A DNA stretch of 35,727 bases. Origin: CAWGUU01 sp963825765. Lineage in GTDB: Bacteria; Actinomycetota; Acidimicrobiia; Acidimicrobiales; AC-14. The notes below the pieces were generated by a model, which saw only the letters and a program-made list of their open reading frames with translations, ran no database searches and was not told the DNA's origin. The DNA lies in assembly GCA_963825765.1 (NCBI GenBank), contig CAWGUU010000017.1, forward strand, positions 1 through 35,727, written 5' to 3'. The stretch's first letter is position 1; each line of letters opens with the position of its first letter. Below are positions 29,628 through 35,727 of this stretch, one piece after another. The position numbers and the translations under genes were made by a program.

Positions 29628-30542
29628 ATGCACGCCCTCCGCCTGTCGCCGGCCGCCTACCGACGGGTGACGTTGCTGGCCCTGGTGGCCCTGTCCTTCA
29701 TCATCGTCACCGGTGCCGCGGTCCGCCTGACCGGCTCGGGCCTGGGTTGCCCCGACTGGCCCACCTGCTCGGAGAACCGGATCGTGGCGCCCGTCGAGTA
29801 TCACGCCATGGTCGAGTTCGTGAATCGCACGGTGACCGGCCTGGTGTCGGTGCTCGTCATCCTGGCCGTGCTCGGATCCCTGCTCCGGGTGCCCCGCCGG
29901 CGCGACCTGGTCTGGCTGTCCTTCGGCTTGGTGGCCGGCGTCATCGGCCAGATCGTGCTCGGCGGCCTCACCGTGCTGTTCGACTTGAAGCCGGGCTTCG
30001 TCATGGCTCACTTCCTGCTCTCGATGGTGCTGCTGGCGACGGCGGTCGTGCTGCACGAACGGGCCGGCGAAGAGGCCGAGCCGCTGGCAGTCGCCGGGGC
30101 CGGGGTGCCCGACCGCGATCTCCGTCTCCTGGGCAAGCTCGACGTCGTCGCCGCCGGCTTCGTCCTGTTCCTCGGCACCGTGGTCACGTCGTCCGGGCCC
30201 CACGGGGGGGACGAGAAGGCCGAACGGTTCGAGCTCGCCCTCCGGGACGTGGCCCGGCTGCACGGCCTGGCCGCCGTCGTCTTCCTCGTGCTCGTCCTGC
30301 TCACGCTCTGGCGGCTGTGGAGCGCCAAGGCGTCGCCCGAGATCCTCCGGCGGGGAGAGGTGGTCCTGGCCGTCTCGGTGGCCCAGGCCGCCATCGGCTA
30401 CACGCAGTACTTCACCGGTGTGCCCGCCCTGCTGGTGGGCTTCCACATCCTCGGGGCGGTGGCCGTGTGGATCGCCACCCTTCAACTCTGGCTCTCGTTC
30501 GGGCGCGTCGCGGCGGTGAGAGACCAGCCGTCGAGTCTGTGA
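29628..30542 (+). CDS. ctaA: Heme A synthase (COX15/CtaA family)
   Basis: A 304-residue integral membrane protein with about eight helices. The conserved extracytoplasmic loop GLGCPDWPTC carries the Cys pair C41 and C47. Heme-ligand histidines appear in MAHFLLS, RLHGLAA and GFHILGA, while the position of the first usual His reads Asn in VEFVNR. The enzyme oxidises the C8 methyl of heme O to heme A for cytochrome c oxidase. Start ATG 29628. The upstream region holds the tandem repeat. The downstream gene clpS is 34 bp away with its own -10. Confidence 0.9.
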   Translation: MHALRLSPAAYRRVTLLALVALSFIIVTGAAVRLTGSGLGCPDWPTCSENRIVAPVEYHAMVEFVNRTVTGLVSVLVILAVLGSLLRVPRRRDLVWLSFGLVAGVIGQIVLGGLTVLFDLKPGFVMAHFLLSMVLLATAVVLHERAGEEAEPLAVAGAGVPDRDLRLLGKLDVVAAGFVLFLGTVVTSSGPHGGDEKAERFELALRDVARLHGLAAVVFLVLVLLTLWRLWSAKASPEILRRGEVVLAVSVAQAAIGYTQYFTGVPALLVGFHILGAVAVWIATLQLWLSFGRVAAVRDQPSSL

Positions 30543-30562
30543 GTGGCTAGCCCGGCGCTTAG

Positions 30563-30568
30563 TACCCT
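30563..30568 (+). promoter_or_regulatory. -10 element, leaderless start of clpS
   Basis: TACCCT ends 8 nt before ATG 30577; there is no ribosome binding site. Confidence 0.5.
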
Positions 30569-30576
30569 GAAGTGAC

Positions 30577-30873
30577 ATGTCGCCGTCCGCTGCGCCGGTC
30601 GAGGTACGCGAGCCCGACATCGACGAGGTCGTCGTCCCGGACAAGCCCTGGGTCGTGATCGTGTGGAACGACCCCATCAATCTGATGTCGTACGTGACCT
30701 TCGTCCTCCAGAAGCTGTTCGGTTACAGCAAGGAGAAGGCCACCCGGCTGATGCTCGACGTCCACCACAAGGGCAAGGCGGTCGTGTCCAACGGGCCAAG
30801 GGAGAAGGCCGAGCTCGACGTGTTCCGCCTCCACGAGCACGGGCTGTGGGCGACCATGCAGCACGACAAATGA
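30577..30873 (+). CDS. clpS: ATP-dependent Clp protease adaptor ClpS
   Basis: A 98-residue protein. The N-degron-binding core is visible: WNDPINLMSYV (residues 30-40) with the Asn-Asp pair, FGYSKEKA, and the hallmark DVHHKGKAVV (61-70). ClpS delivers N-end-rule substrates to ClpAP or ClpCP protease in the cytosol. The next gene, DUF2017, begins inside its stop codon (ATGA). This pair is usual in actinobacteria. Confidence 0.95.
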   Translation: MSPSAAPVEVREPDIDEVVVPDKPWVVIVWNDPINLMSYVTFVLQKLFGYSKEKATRLMLDVHHKGKAVVSNGPREKAELDVFRLHEHGLWATMQHDK

Positions 30874-31343
30874 CGAACGTTCGCGGGCCGATCCGGCGGC
30901 ACCGGAAGGGGTACTACGAGATCCGCCTCGGGCCCACCGACCGTGAGTTCCTGCGGACGCTGGCCCGGGAGATGCGGGAGCTGGTCACGAGCGAGGATCC
31001 TTCGCTGGCCCGGCTGTTCCCGGTGGCCTACCCCGACGACGAGGACCGTCAGACGGAATACCGGCTCCTCGTCCAGGACGAGCTGCGGGAATCGCACCTG
31101 GGCGCCCTGGCCGCGCTGGAGGAGCACGCCGGGGCGGATCGGCTGGACGAGCCGCAGCTGCTGGCCTGGATGCGCGCCCTGAACGAGGTGCGGCTGGTGC
31201 TCGGCACCCGCCTCGACGTCACCGAGGAGGGGGACGAGCGGCCGGTCGACGACACCGACCCGCGGTGGGAGGCGTTCGCGGTCTACGACTACCTCACCCA
31301 TCTGCAGGGCGAGATCGTCGAGGCCCTGTCGGAGGCCGTGTAG
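30870..31343 (+). CDS. DUF2017 family protein
   Basis: A 157-residue soluble protein found next to clpS in actinobacteria; function unknown. The visible pattern is an Arg-rich N-terminus (RGPIRRHRKGYYEIRL), then a helical protein with LFPVAYPDDEDRQTEYR, LDEPQLLAWMRALNEVRLVL and a C-terminal YDYLTHLQGEIVEAL. Its start overlaps the clpS stop by 4 nt, so it is translationally coupled to clpS. Confidence 0.85.
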   Translation: MTNVRGPIRRHRKGYYEIRLGPTDREFLRTLAREMRELVTSEDPSLARLFPVAYPDDEDRQTEYRLLVQDELRESHLGALAALEEHAGADRLDEPQLLAWMRALNEVRLVLGTRLDVTEEGDERPVDDTDPRWEAFAVYDYLTHLQGEIVEALSEAV

Positions 31344-31369
31344 CTGCTACGTGTCCCCGAGGCCGAACC

Positions 31370-31408
31370 GGGGCGACTCAAACGCGTATGCCGCGGGTGT
31401 GTCGCCCC
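31370..31408. other. Inverted repeat downstream of the clpS-DUF2017 operon
   Basis: GGGGCGAC (31370-31377) and GTCGCCCC (31401-31408) are perfect complements, with three more pairs outside after one mismatch and a 23-nt loop. It may be a weak terminator or a protein-binding site in the 126-bp gap before fur. Confidence 0.35.
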
Positions 31409-31456
31409 AGTTCCGCGGTGGGGGGCCGGTGTAGCGGCCGTAGCCCTGCGGGCGCC

Positions 31457-31462
31457 TACCAT
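31457..31462 (+). promoter_or_regulatory. -10 element, leaderless start of the Fur-family gene
   Basis: TACCAT ends 7 nt before GTG 31470, matching a transcript that begins at the start codon. Confidence 0.5.
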
Positions 31463-31469
31463 CGCCTCG

Positions 31470-31937
31470 GTGCTGACGTTCCCCGACCCTGCCACCCAGG
31501 AGGAGGTTTCGCGCCGGCTGGCGCGTGCCGGCCAGCGCTGGACCGGCGGCCGCCGCGACGTCGTGGCCGCCTTCGCTCGGGCCACCGCGCCGCTGTCGGT
31601 GCAGGAGGTCCACGACCTGGTGGGACCGGCGGTCCCTCTGTCCTCGCTCTACCGGATCCTCGCCGACCTCGTGGCCGCCGGGATCCTCATCCGCCTCGAG
31701 TTCGCCGAGGGCTTCGCCCGCTACGAGCTGGACGAGGGGCTGGCCGAGCACCACCACCATCTGGTGTGCACCGGCTGCGGCATCGTGGCCGACCTCGAGC
31801 TGCCCGACCTGGAGCGCACGATCGGCGAGACGGCCCGGCACATCCGCCAGCGCGCCGGGTTCGAGGCCCGCACCCACCGCCTCGACTTCTTCGGGCTGTG
31901 CGGCGCGTGCGAGGGTCAGCGGGCGGCTGAAGTCTAA
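31470..31937 (+). CDS. Fur-family metal-responsive repressor
   Basis: A 155-residue protein. A winged helix covers about residues 10-82 (RWTGGRRDVVAAF, LSSLYRILADLVAAGIL), and the dimerisation/metal domain follows, with HHHH at 94-97 and C100/C103 in LVCTGCG and C144/C147 in FGLCGAC, the two CxxC pairs of the structural zinc site. Whether it senses iron, zinc, manganese or peroxide cannot be decided. Its 3' end overlaps the convergent DegV gene by 4 bp. GTG 31470 fits the leaderless promoter. Confidence 0.9.
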   Translation: MLTFPDPATQEEVSRRLARAGQRWTGGRRDVVAAFARATAPLSVQEVHDLVGPAVPLSSLYRILADLVAAGILIRLEFAEGFARYELDEGLAEHHHHLVCTGCGIVADLELPDLERTIGETARHIRQRAGFEARTHRLDFFGLCGACEGQRAAEV

Positions 31938-32782
31938 GAGTTGATCGGGGCGATCGGGGCGAACATCGTGCCGACCGTGCCGGGGCCGGTGTGGGCGCCG
32001 ACGCTCGGGCCGATCCGGTAGCGCACCAGCTCGGAGACCTCCGCCGCGTTCTGGAGCCTCGAGGCCAGGGCCTCGGCCAGTGGCTCGGTGCCGGCGTCAG
32101 CCACGCCCACTCCCACCCGGAGGCCCGTCCCCGACTTGCGGACGTGGACGGCCATGGCGCCGGCCGCCCCGTCGAGGTCACGGGCGTAGCCGAGCGTGCG
32201 CATGACACCCCCCGTGAGGGTGAGCACGGCGATCTCGTCGGACCCCAGCTCCATCGTCGGGGCCAGCCGGCCACCGGCCCGGGCCAGTTCGAGGGCCCGC
32301 ACGACGAAGACGTTGCCCACGGTGGCGCTGACCCGCTCGGCCGCCGTCGCCGCCTGGTCGAGGGTGGCGCCGGCGGCGATCGCCTCGGCCGACGCCCACG
32401 TGCACAGGGCCACTGCGAACGAGGCCGTCCCGGTGTCGACCACCCGGACCGGCACCGGTGCGTCTCCCGCGGCCAGGTGGGCGGCGTTCACCGTGCCGGA
32501 TACGGACGAGCCGATGTGGACAGACAGGATCTCGGTGGCGCCGCCGTCGGCCAGCCGCTGGTACACGTCGGCGAAGCGGCCCGGGCTCGGCTGGGACGTG
32601 GATACCTCCGGCGACGCCCCGTGCTCGAAGCGGGAGTAGAAGTCGTCGGCGTCGAGGTCGACGCCCTCGAGGTAAGCGACGCCGTCGACAGTGACGGTGA
32701 GGGGGACGACCTCGATGCGGAAGCGCTCCGCCAACTCCTGCGGAAGCTGGGAGTTCGAGTCGGTGACGAGTCCTATCGTCAC
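31934..32782 (-). CDS. DegV family fatty-acid-binding protein
   Basis: A 282-residue protein. It begins IGLVTDSNSQLPQEL, has EVVPLTVTVDG and the conserved STSQPSPGRF, then LSVHIGSSVSGTVNAA, all typical of DegV. These proteins bind fatty acids and can act as the FakB subunit that presents fatty acid to a kinase for phospholipid synthesis. No FakA kinase is visible here. It follows plsY by 13 bp on the same strand, which supports a lipid role. Confidence 0.9.
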   Translation of the reverse strand: MTIGLVTDSNSQLPQELAERFRIEVVPLTVTVDGVAYLEGVDLDADDFYSRFEHGASPEVSTSQPSPGRFADVYQRLADGGATEILSVHIGSSVSGTVNAAHLAAGDAPVPVRVVDTGTASFAVALCTWASAEAIAAGATLDQAATAAERVSATVGNVFVVRALELARAGGRLAPTMELGSDEIAVLTLTGGVMRTLGYARDLDGAAGAMAVHVRKSGTGLRVGVGVADAGTEPLAEALASRLQNAAEVSELVRYRIGPSVGAHTGPGTVGTMFAPIAPINS

Positions 32783-32795
32783 GGGCTGATCGTCG

Positions 32796-33467
32796 TCATG
32801 TGGCGGCCATGGGCTCGCGGACCAGTGCCGGTCGGGGCACCGGCTCCGGCCGCCGGGCGGTGGCGAAGCGGTAAAGGATCACCGCGCTGCTGGCCGCCGA
32901 GGCCAGGGGGAGGGCGGCGCTCGGGGGCGGCCCCCACAGGTTCGGCCAGCGACGGGTGGCCCACAGGGTGCCGGCCGCCACCCACGTGGCCGAGGCGGCG
33001 GCCGTGCCGGGCAGTGCCCGTCCCGACCACTTGCCGACGCCCCAGGCGACGGCCAGGTCGATCGGCAGGTAGGCGGGGAAGGTCGCCAGGCACTGACCCA
33101 GGCTGACGGCGACGCCCTTGCCGCCGCGGAAGCCGTTCCATACCGGGAAACAGTGGCCGACCACCGCCGCAGTGCCGGCGACGTGGGCGCCGACGGGTCC
33201 TGCCAGCCAGCCGCCGGCCGCGCACGCGGCGACCCCCTTGAGGGTGTCGGCGGCGAGGATGGCGCTGCCCCAGCCCCGACCGAGCACGGCCATGGCGTTG
33301 ACCGCCCCCGGGTTGCCGCTCCCGGCCGCCCGCAGGTCGGCCGCACCCTTGGTGGCCAGGCGGGCGGCGATGTCGGCAGACGGGAGGGTGCCGATCAGGT
33401 AGCCGCTGACGGCCGAGGCGACGGGTGCGAGAGCGGAGGCCAACGACCGAGCAGCGTAGAGGAACAC
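32796..33467 (-). CDS. plsY: Acyl-phosphate:glycerol-3-phosphate acyltransferase PlsY
   Basis: A 223-residue membrane protein. Both PlsY motifs are present: GSGNPGAVN (residues 49-57) and GHCFPVWNGFRGGKGVA (104-120), which form the phosphate-binding and glycerol-phosphate sites. It makes lysophosphatidic acid at the inner membrane, the first step of phospholipid synthesis. GTG 33467; AAGG lies upstream. It is divergent from the alpha/beta hydrolase gene, with 14 bp between starts, and its downstream neighbour is degV. Confidence 0.9.
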   Translation of the reverse strand: MFLYAARSLASALAPVASAVSGYLIGTLPSADIAARLATKGAADLRAAGSGNPGAVNAMAVLGRGWGSAILAADTLKGVAACAAGGWLAGPVGAHVAGTAAVVGHCFPVWNGFRGGKGVAVSLGQCLATFPAYLPIDLAVAWGVGKWSGRALPGTAAASATWVAAGTLWATRRWPNLWGPPPSAALPLASAASSAVILYRFATARRPEPVPRPALVREPMAAT

Positions 33468-33468
33468 C

Positions 33469-33474
33469 TAACCT
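33469..33474 (+). promoter_or_regulatory. -10 element, leaderless start of the alpha/beta hydrolase
   Basis: TAACCT ends 7 nt before GTG 33482, in the very short gap to plsY. Confidence 0.4.
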
Positions 33475-33481
33475 TGACGGG

Positions 33482-34333
33482 GTGACAGAGCCTCAGATCC
33501 GACAGTTGCCAGCCAGTGCCGGCGTCTCCCTCCACGCCATGGTGTGGGACGGCGGTGCAGGCACCGAGGAGTTGCCCGTGCTGCTGATCCACGGCCTGGC
33601 GTCGAACTGCCGCACATGGGAGGCGACGGCGGCCCGGTTGCAGGAGCTGGGACACCCGGTTGTCGCCATCGACCTGAGAAGCCACGGCCAGAGCGAGAAG
33701 ATCGACTACGGCTTCGACTTCATGACCCTCTCGGCCGACGTGCTGTGGGCGGTGGCAGAGCTCCAGTACGACCGTCTGGTCATCGTCGGCCAGTCGACAG
33801 GGGGCAACCTGGCGCTCGAGATCGCCACCCGGTTCCCCGACAAGGTGGCGGGGGTCGTGGGGGTCGACGGCGGGGTCATCGAGCTCCAGGAGAAGTGGCC
33901 GACGTGGGCCGAATGCGCCGTGGCCCTGGCGCCGCCGCCGCTGGAGGGTAGGGCGCCTGAAGACGTCGAGGCCGAGATCCGCAAGGCCCACCCCACCTGG
34001 TCTGACTGGGGCGTCGAGGCCACCATGGCCAACCTGGCGGTGAGCAAGTTCCTCGGCGTCAAGCCGTTGCTGGTCCGGGAGAGCCACATGCGGATGCTCG
34101 AATCGCTGTGGCGCCAGCGGCCGTCGACCCTCCTGCCCGAGCTGAGCGTCCCGATGCTCCTCCTCCTCGCCGACACCGGCGGGGACACGCTCGCCGTCAC
34201 CAAGGAGCAGGCCGAAAGGGCCGCGGCGCACGGAGCCGACGTCCGGTGGTACTCGCCCGCCGACCACGACCTGCACGTCGAGCAGCCGGTCGAGGTGGCC
34301 GACCAGGTGCACGCCTTCGCCGCTGGCCTGTGA
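33482..34333 (+). CDS. Alpha/beta hydrolase fold protein
   Basis: A 283-residue protein. The oxyanion loop is LIHGLASN (residues 35-42), the nucleophile S105 is in GQSTGGNL, and a candidate catalytic His is in DHDLHVEQP near the C-terminus. A lid-like helical segment lies between. The reaction is unknown: esterase, lactonase and similar activities are possible. Its stop is 19 bp before the next gene start on the same strand, so the two may be co-transcribed. Confidence 0.85.
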   Translation: MTEPQIRQLPASAGVSLHAMVWDGGAGTEELPVLLIHGLASNCRTWEATAARLQELGHPVVAIDLRSHGQSEKIDYGFDFMTLSADVLWAVAELQYDRLVIVGQSTGGNLALEIATRFPDKVAGVVGVDGGVIELQEKWPTWAECAVALAPPPLEGRAPEDVEAEIRKAHPTWSDWGVEATMANLAVSKFLGVKPLLVRESHMRMLESLWRQRPSTLLPELSVPMLLLLADTGGDTLAVTKEQAERAAAHGADVRWYSPADHDLHVEQPVEVADQVHAFAAGL

Positions 34334-34352
34334 GCGCCGAGCCGGTGAGCCG

Positions 34353-35615
34353 GTGACACTGCCCCGGATCCTCACGATCATGGGGTCGGGCGAGACGGCG
34401 CCGACCATGACGAAGGTGCACCGGGAGCTGATCTCCCGCATGGGCCCGTCGCCGGTGCCGGCGACGATGCTCGACACCCCCTTCGGGTTCCAGGAGAACG
34501 CCGACGACATCACCGCCAAGGCGGTGGACTACTTCCGGGAGAGCGTGCAGCGACCCATCGGCGTCGCCACCTACCGGTCGGCCGACGACGCCGACCCCGT
34601 CGAGTACGAGCAGATGCTGGCCCGCCTGCGGGAGGCGGCGTACGTGTTCGCCGGCCCCGGCAGCCCCTCGTACGCCCTCGATCAGTGGGCCGGAAGCCTG
34701 GTGCCGGTCGTGCTGGCCGAGAAGCTGCGCACCGGGGGTGCGGTGACCTTCGCCAGCGCCGCCGCCTGCACGCTCGGGACCTTCGCCCTGCCGGTGTACG
34801 AGGTCTACAAGGTCGGACAGCGGCCGCACTGGCTGGACGGCCTCGACCTGGTGGCCGAGGCAGGGTTGCGAGCGGTGATCGTGCCCCACTTCAACAACGC
34901 CGAGGGCGGCAACCACGACACCCGTTTCTGCTACATGGGCGAGCGGCGGCTGTCGGCTTTGGAGGCCGAGCTGCCCGACGACGTGTTCATCCTCGGTGTG
35001 GACGAGCACACCGCCTGCATCCTCGACCTGGACGGGGGCACCGCCACGGTCGCCGGCATCGGCACGGTCACGGTCCGGCGGGCAGGGGAGATCTCGATGT
35101 TCGTGGCGGGGGACACCGTGCCCGTCGCCGAGATCGCGTCGATGGCGGCCGGTGGGGCCGGTCGGGTCGACGGCGGAAGGTCGGTCGTCGAGTCGGCGGA
35201 GCCAGTACTCGCCGTCGGCGAGGCCGTCGACCCGTTGCTCGAAGGGATCGCCGGCTGCGAGCGGGACTTCGATGCGGCCCTCGCGGCGCGAGACGGTCGA
35301 GCGGCGGTGAAGGCGGCGCTGGAGCTCGACGGCCTTCTCGCCGACTGGTCGCGCGACACCCTGCAGTCCGACTACCTGGACCGCGGCCGGGCCGCGCTGC
35401 GGGCCATGGTGGTGCGGCTGGGTGAGGCCGCCGCCGAGGGCCTCCGTGACCCCCGGCAGGTGGTGGCGCCGTTCGTCGAGGCTCTCCTCGACGCCCGCCG
35501 CGACGCCAGGACCGGCAAGCGGTTCGCCGACGCCGATGCGTTGCGTGACCGGTTGGTCGCCGCCGGCGTCGAGGTCCGCGACACCCCAGCCGGCACCGAG
35601 TGGGTGCTCCCGTAG
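34353..35615 (+). CDS. GATase1/peptidase S51-like domain fused to a cysteinyl-tRNA-synthetase C-terminal-type domain
   Basis: A 420-residue protein. Residues 1-260 resemble cyanophycinase/peptidase S51-type class I glutamine-amidotransferase folds: ILTIMGSGETAPTM, FAGPGSPSYALDQW, a candidate nucleophile region TFASAAACTLG, HFNNAEGGNHDTRF and GVDEHTACI. Residues about 300-420 are helical and resemble the end of CysS: APFVEALLDARRDARTGKRF, ADADALRDRLVAAGVEV, then DTPAGTEWVLP. The CysS catalytic core (HIGH, KMSKS) is absent. Start GTG 34353. The role of the appended tail is unknown; it might bind tRNA or mediate association. Confidence 0.8.
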   Translation: MTLPRILTIMGSGETAPTMTKVHRELISRMGPSPVPATMLDTPFGFQENADDITAKAVDYFRESVQRPIGVATYRSADDADPVEYEQMLARLREAAYVFAGPGSPSYALDQWAGSLVPVVLAEKLRTGGAVTFASAAACTLGTFALPVYEVYKVGQRPHWLDGLDLVAEAGLRAVIVPHFNNAEGGNHDTRFCYMGERRLSALEAELPDDVFILGVDEHTACILDLDGGTATVAGIGTVTVRRAGEISMFVAGDTVPVAEIASMAAGGAGRVDGGRSVVESAEPVLAVGEAVDPLLEGIAGCERDFDAALAARDGRAAVKAALELDGLLADWSRDTLQSDYLDRGRAALRAMVVRLGEAAAEGLRDPRQVVAPFVEALLDARRDARTGKRFADADALRDRLVAAGVEVRDTPAGTEWVLP

Positions 35616-35651
35616 GATGCCGGCGCCGGCCCGTAGAATGCCTGCGCCGGC
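35610..35651 (+). repeat. Tandem 21-bp duplication in front of tRNA-Glu
   Basis: Units at 35610-35630 and 35631-35651 differ at two positions. Each carries a -10-like sequence, TAGGAT in the first (35613-35618) and TAGAAT in the second (35634-35639). The second ends 10 nt before the mature tRNA 5' end. Confidence 0.7.
35634..35639 (+). promoter_or_regulatory. -10 element of tRNA-Glu
   Basis: TAGAAT, 10 nt before the tRNA 5' end; it lies in the second copy of the 21-bp duplication. Confidence 0.4.
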
Positions 35652-35722
35652 CCCCATCGTCTAGCGGCCCAGGACACCGCCCTTTCAAGGCGGCGGCACG
35701 GGTTCGAATCCCGTTGGGGGCA
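35650..35722 (+). tRNA. tRNA-Glu (anticodon UUC)
   Basis: A 73-nt cloverleaf. The acceptor stem GCCCCCA pairs with TGGGGGC, the D-arm has GTC/GAC, and the anticodon stem CCGCC/GGCGG encloses the loop CTTTCAA with anticodon TTC. The T-arm is ACGGG-TTCGAAT-CCCGT and the discriminator is A. The CCA end is not encoded (ACCG follows). It reads GAA/GAG codons. It lies 34 bp after the GATase/CysS-tail gene, at the window edge. Confidence 0.95.
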
Positions 35723-35727
35723 CCGCT

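Noticed and set aside
1..35727. Mobile element or prophage carrying the accessory cluster
   Set aside because: No transposase, integrase or flanking direct repeats were seen. The tRNA-Glu lies 18 kb from the cluster and no copy of its 3' end was noticed near the cluster, though this was not searched exhaustively.

Overview
The window is a high-GC, gene-dense bacterial chromosome segment. Short -10-like boxes (TAnnnT) sit 7-12 nt before ATG/GTG starts, many starts are GTG, a ClpS/DUF2017 pair is present, and there is a membrane Ser/Thr kinase, an FHA regulator and a PPK2. This fits Actinomycetota, most likely an uncultured Acidimicrobiia. That placement is inference from gene content and style; no marker gene was searched. 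No insertion sequence, phage gene, CRISPR array or rRNA was seen. No gene-free stretch exceeds about 210 bp.

Layout. (1) 1-7128: secreted and surface proteins. These are a truncated PKD-domain protein, a Pro-rich secreted protein, lipoproteins and a Thr/Ser-rich anchored protein. With them are a receptor-type Ser/Thr kinase and an oppositely oriented FHA-HTH regulator. (2) 7150-17094: an accessory biosynthetic-looking cluster. One minus-strand operon encodes a radical SAM enzyme, a dikinase central-domain-like protein, a SPASM radical SAM enzyme and a PEP-synthase-like ATP-grasp plus phosphohistidine protein. A DegT/DnrJ/EryC1 aminotransferase lies on the plus strand. A second minus-strand operon encodes a nucleotidyltransferase, a SAMHD1-like HD protein and a paralogue of the first radical SAM enzyme, preceded by a small unrecognised protein gene. 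(3) 17302-27866: mixed metabolic and membrane genes. They include a gamma-glutamylcyclotransferase-like protein, a class V aminotransferase, a cupin, MmcQ/YjbR and DUF2461 proteins, a three-part membrane/kinase-like fusion, a PAP2 phosphatase, PPK2, two small proteins and an ABC exporter, closed by a strong hairpin. (4) 27932-29503: an operon of a small acidic protein, a four-helix membrane protein and a disordered hydrophilic protein. (5) 29535-35722: housekeeping genes. They are heme A synthase behind a tandem repeat, ClpS, DUF2017, a Fur regulator, DegV, PlsY, an alpha/beta hydrolase, a GATase1/S51-like protein fused to a CysS-type tail, and tRNA-Glu(UUC).

How it may work together. The best candidate for an undescribed system is 7150-16644. 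Every junction inside its two operons is a 4-nt stop/start overlap, which suggests tightly coupled expression. Two paralogous radical SAM enzymes flank a sugar/cyclitol-type PLP aminotransferase. A dikinase of the PEP-synthase or rifampin-phosphotransferase type appears split into two polypeptides, and a nucleotidyltransferase and an HD phosphohydrolase-like protein complete the set. I infer a pathway that builds and phosphorylates or nucleotidylates a small aminated metabolite. The product is unknown.
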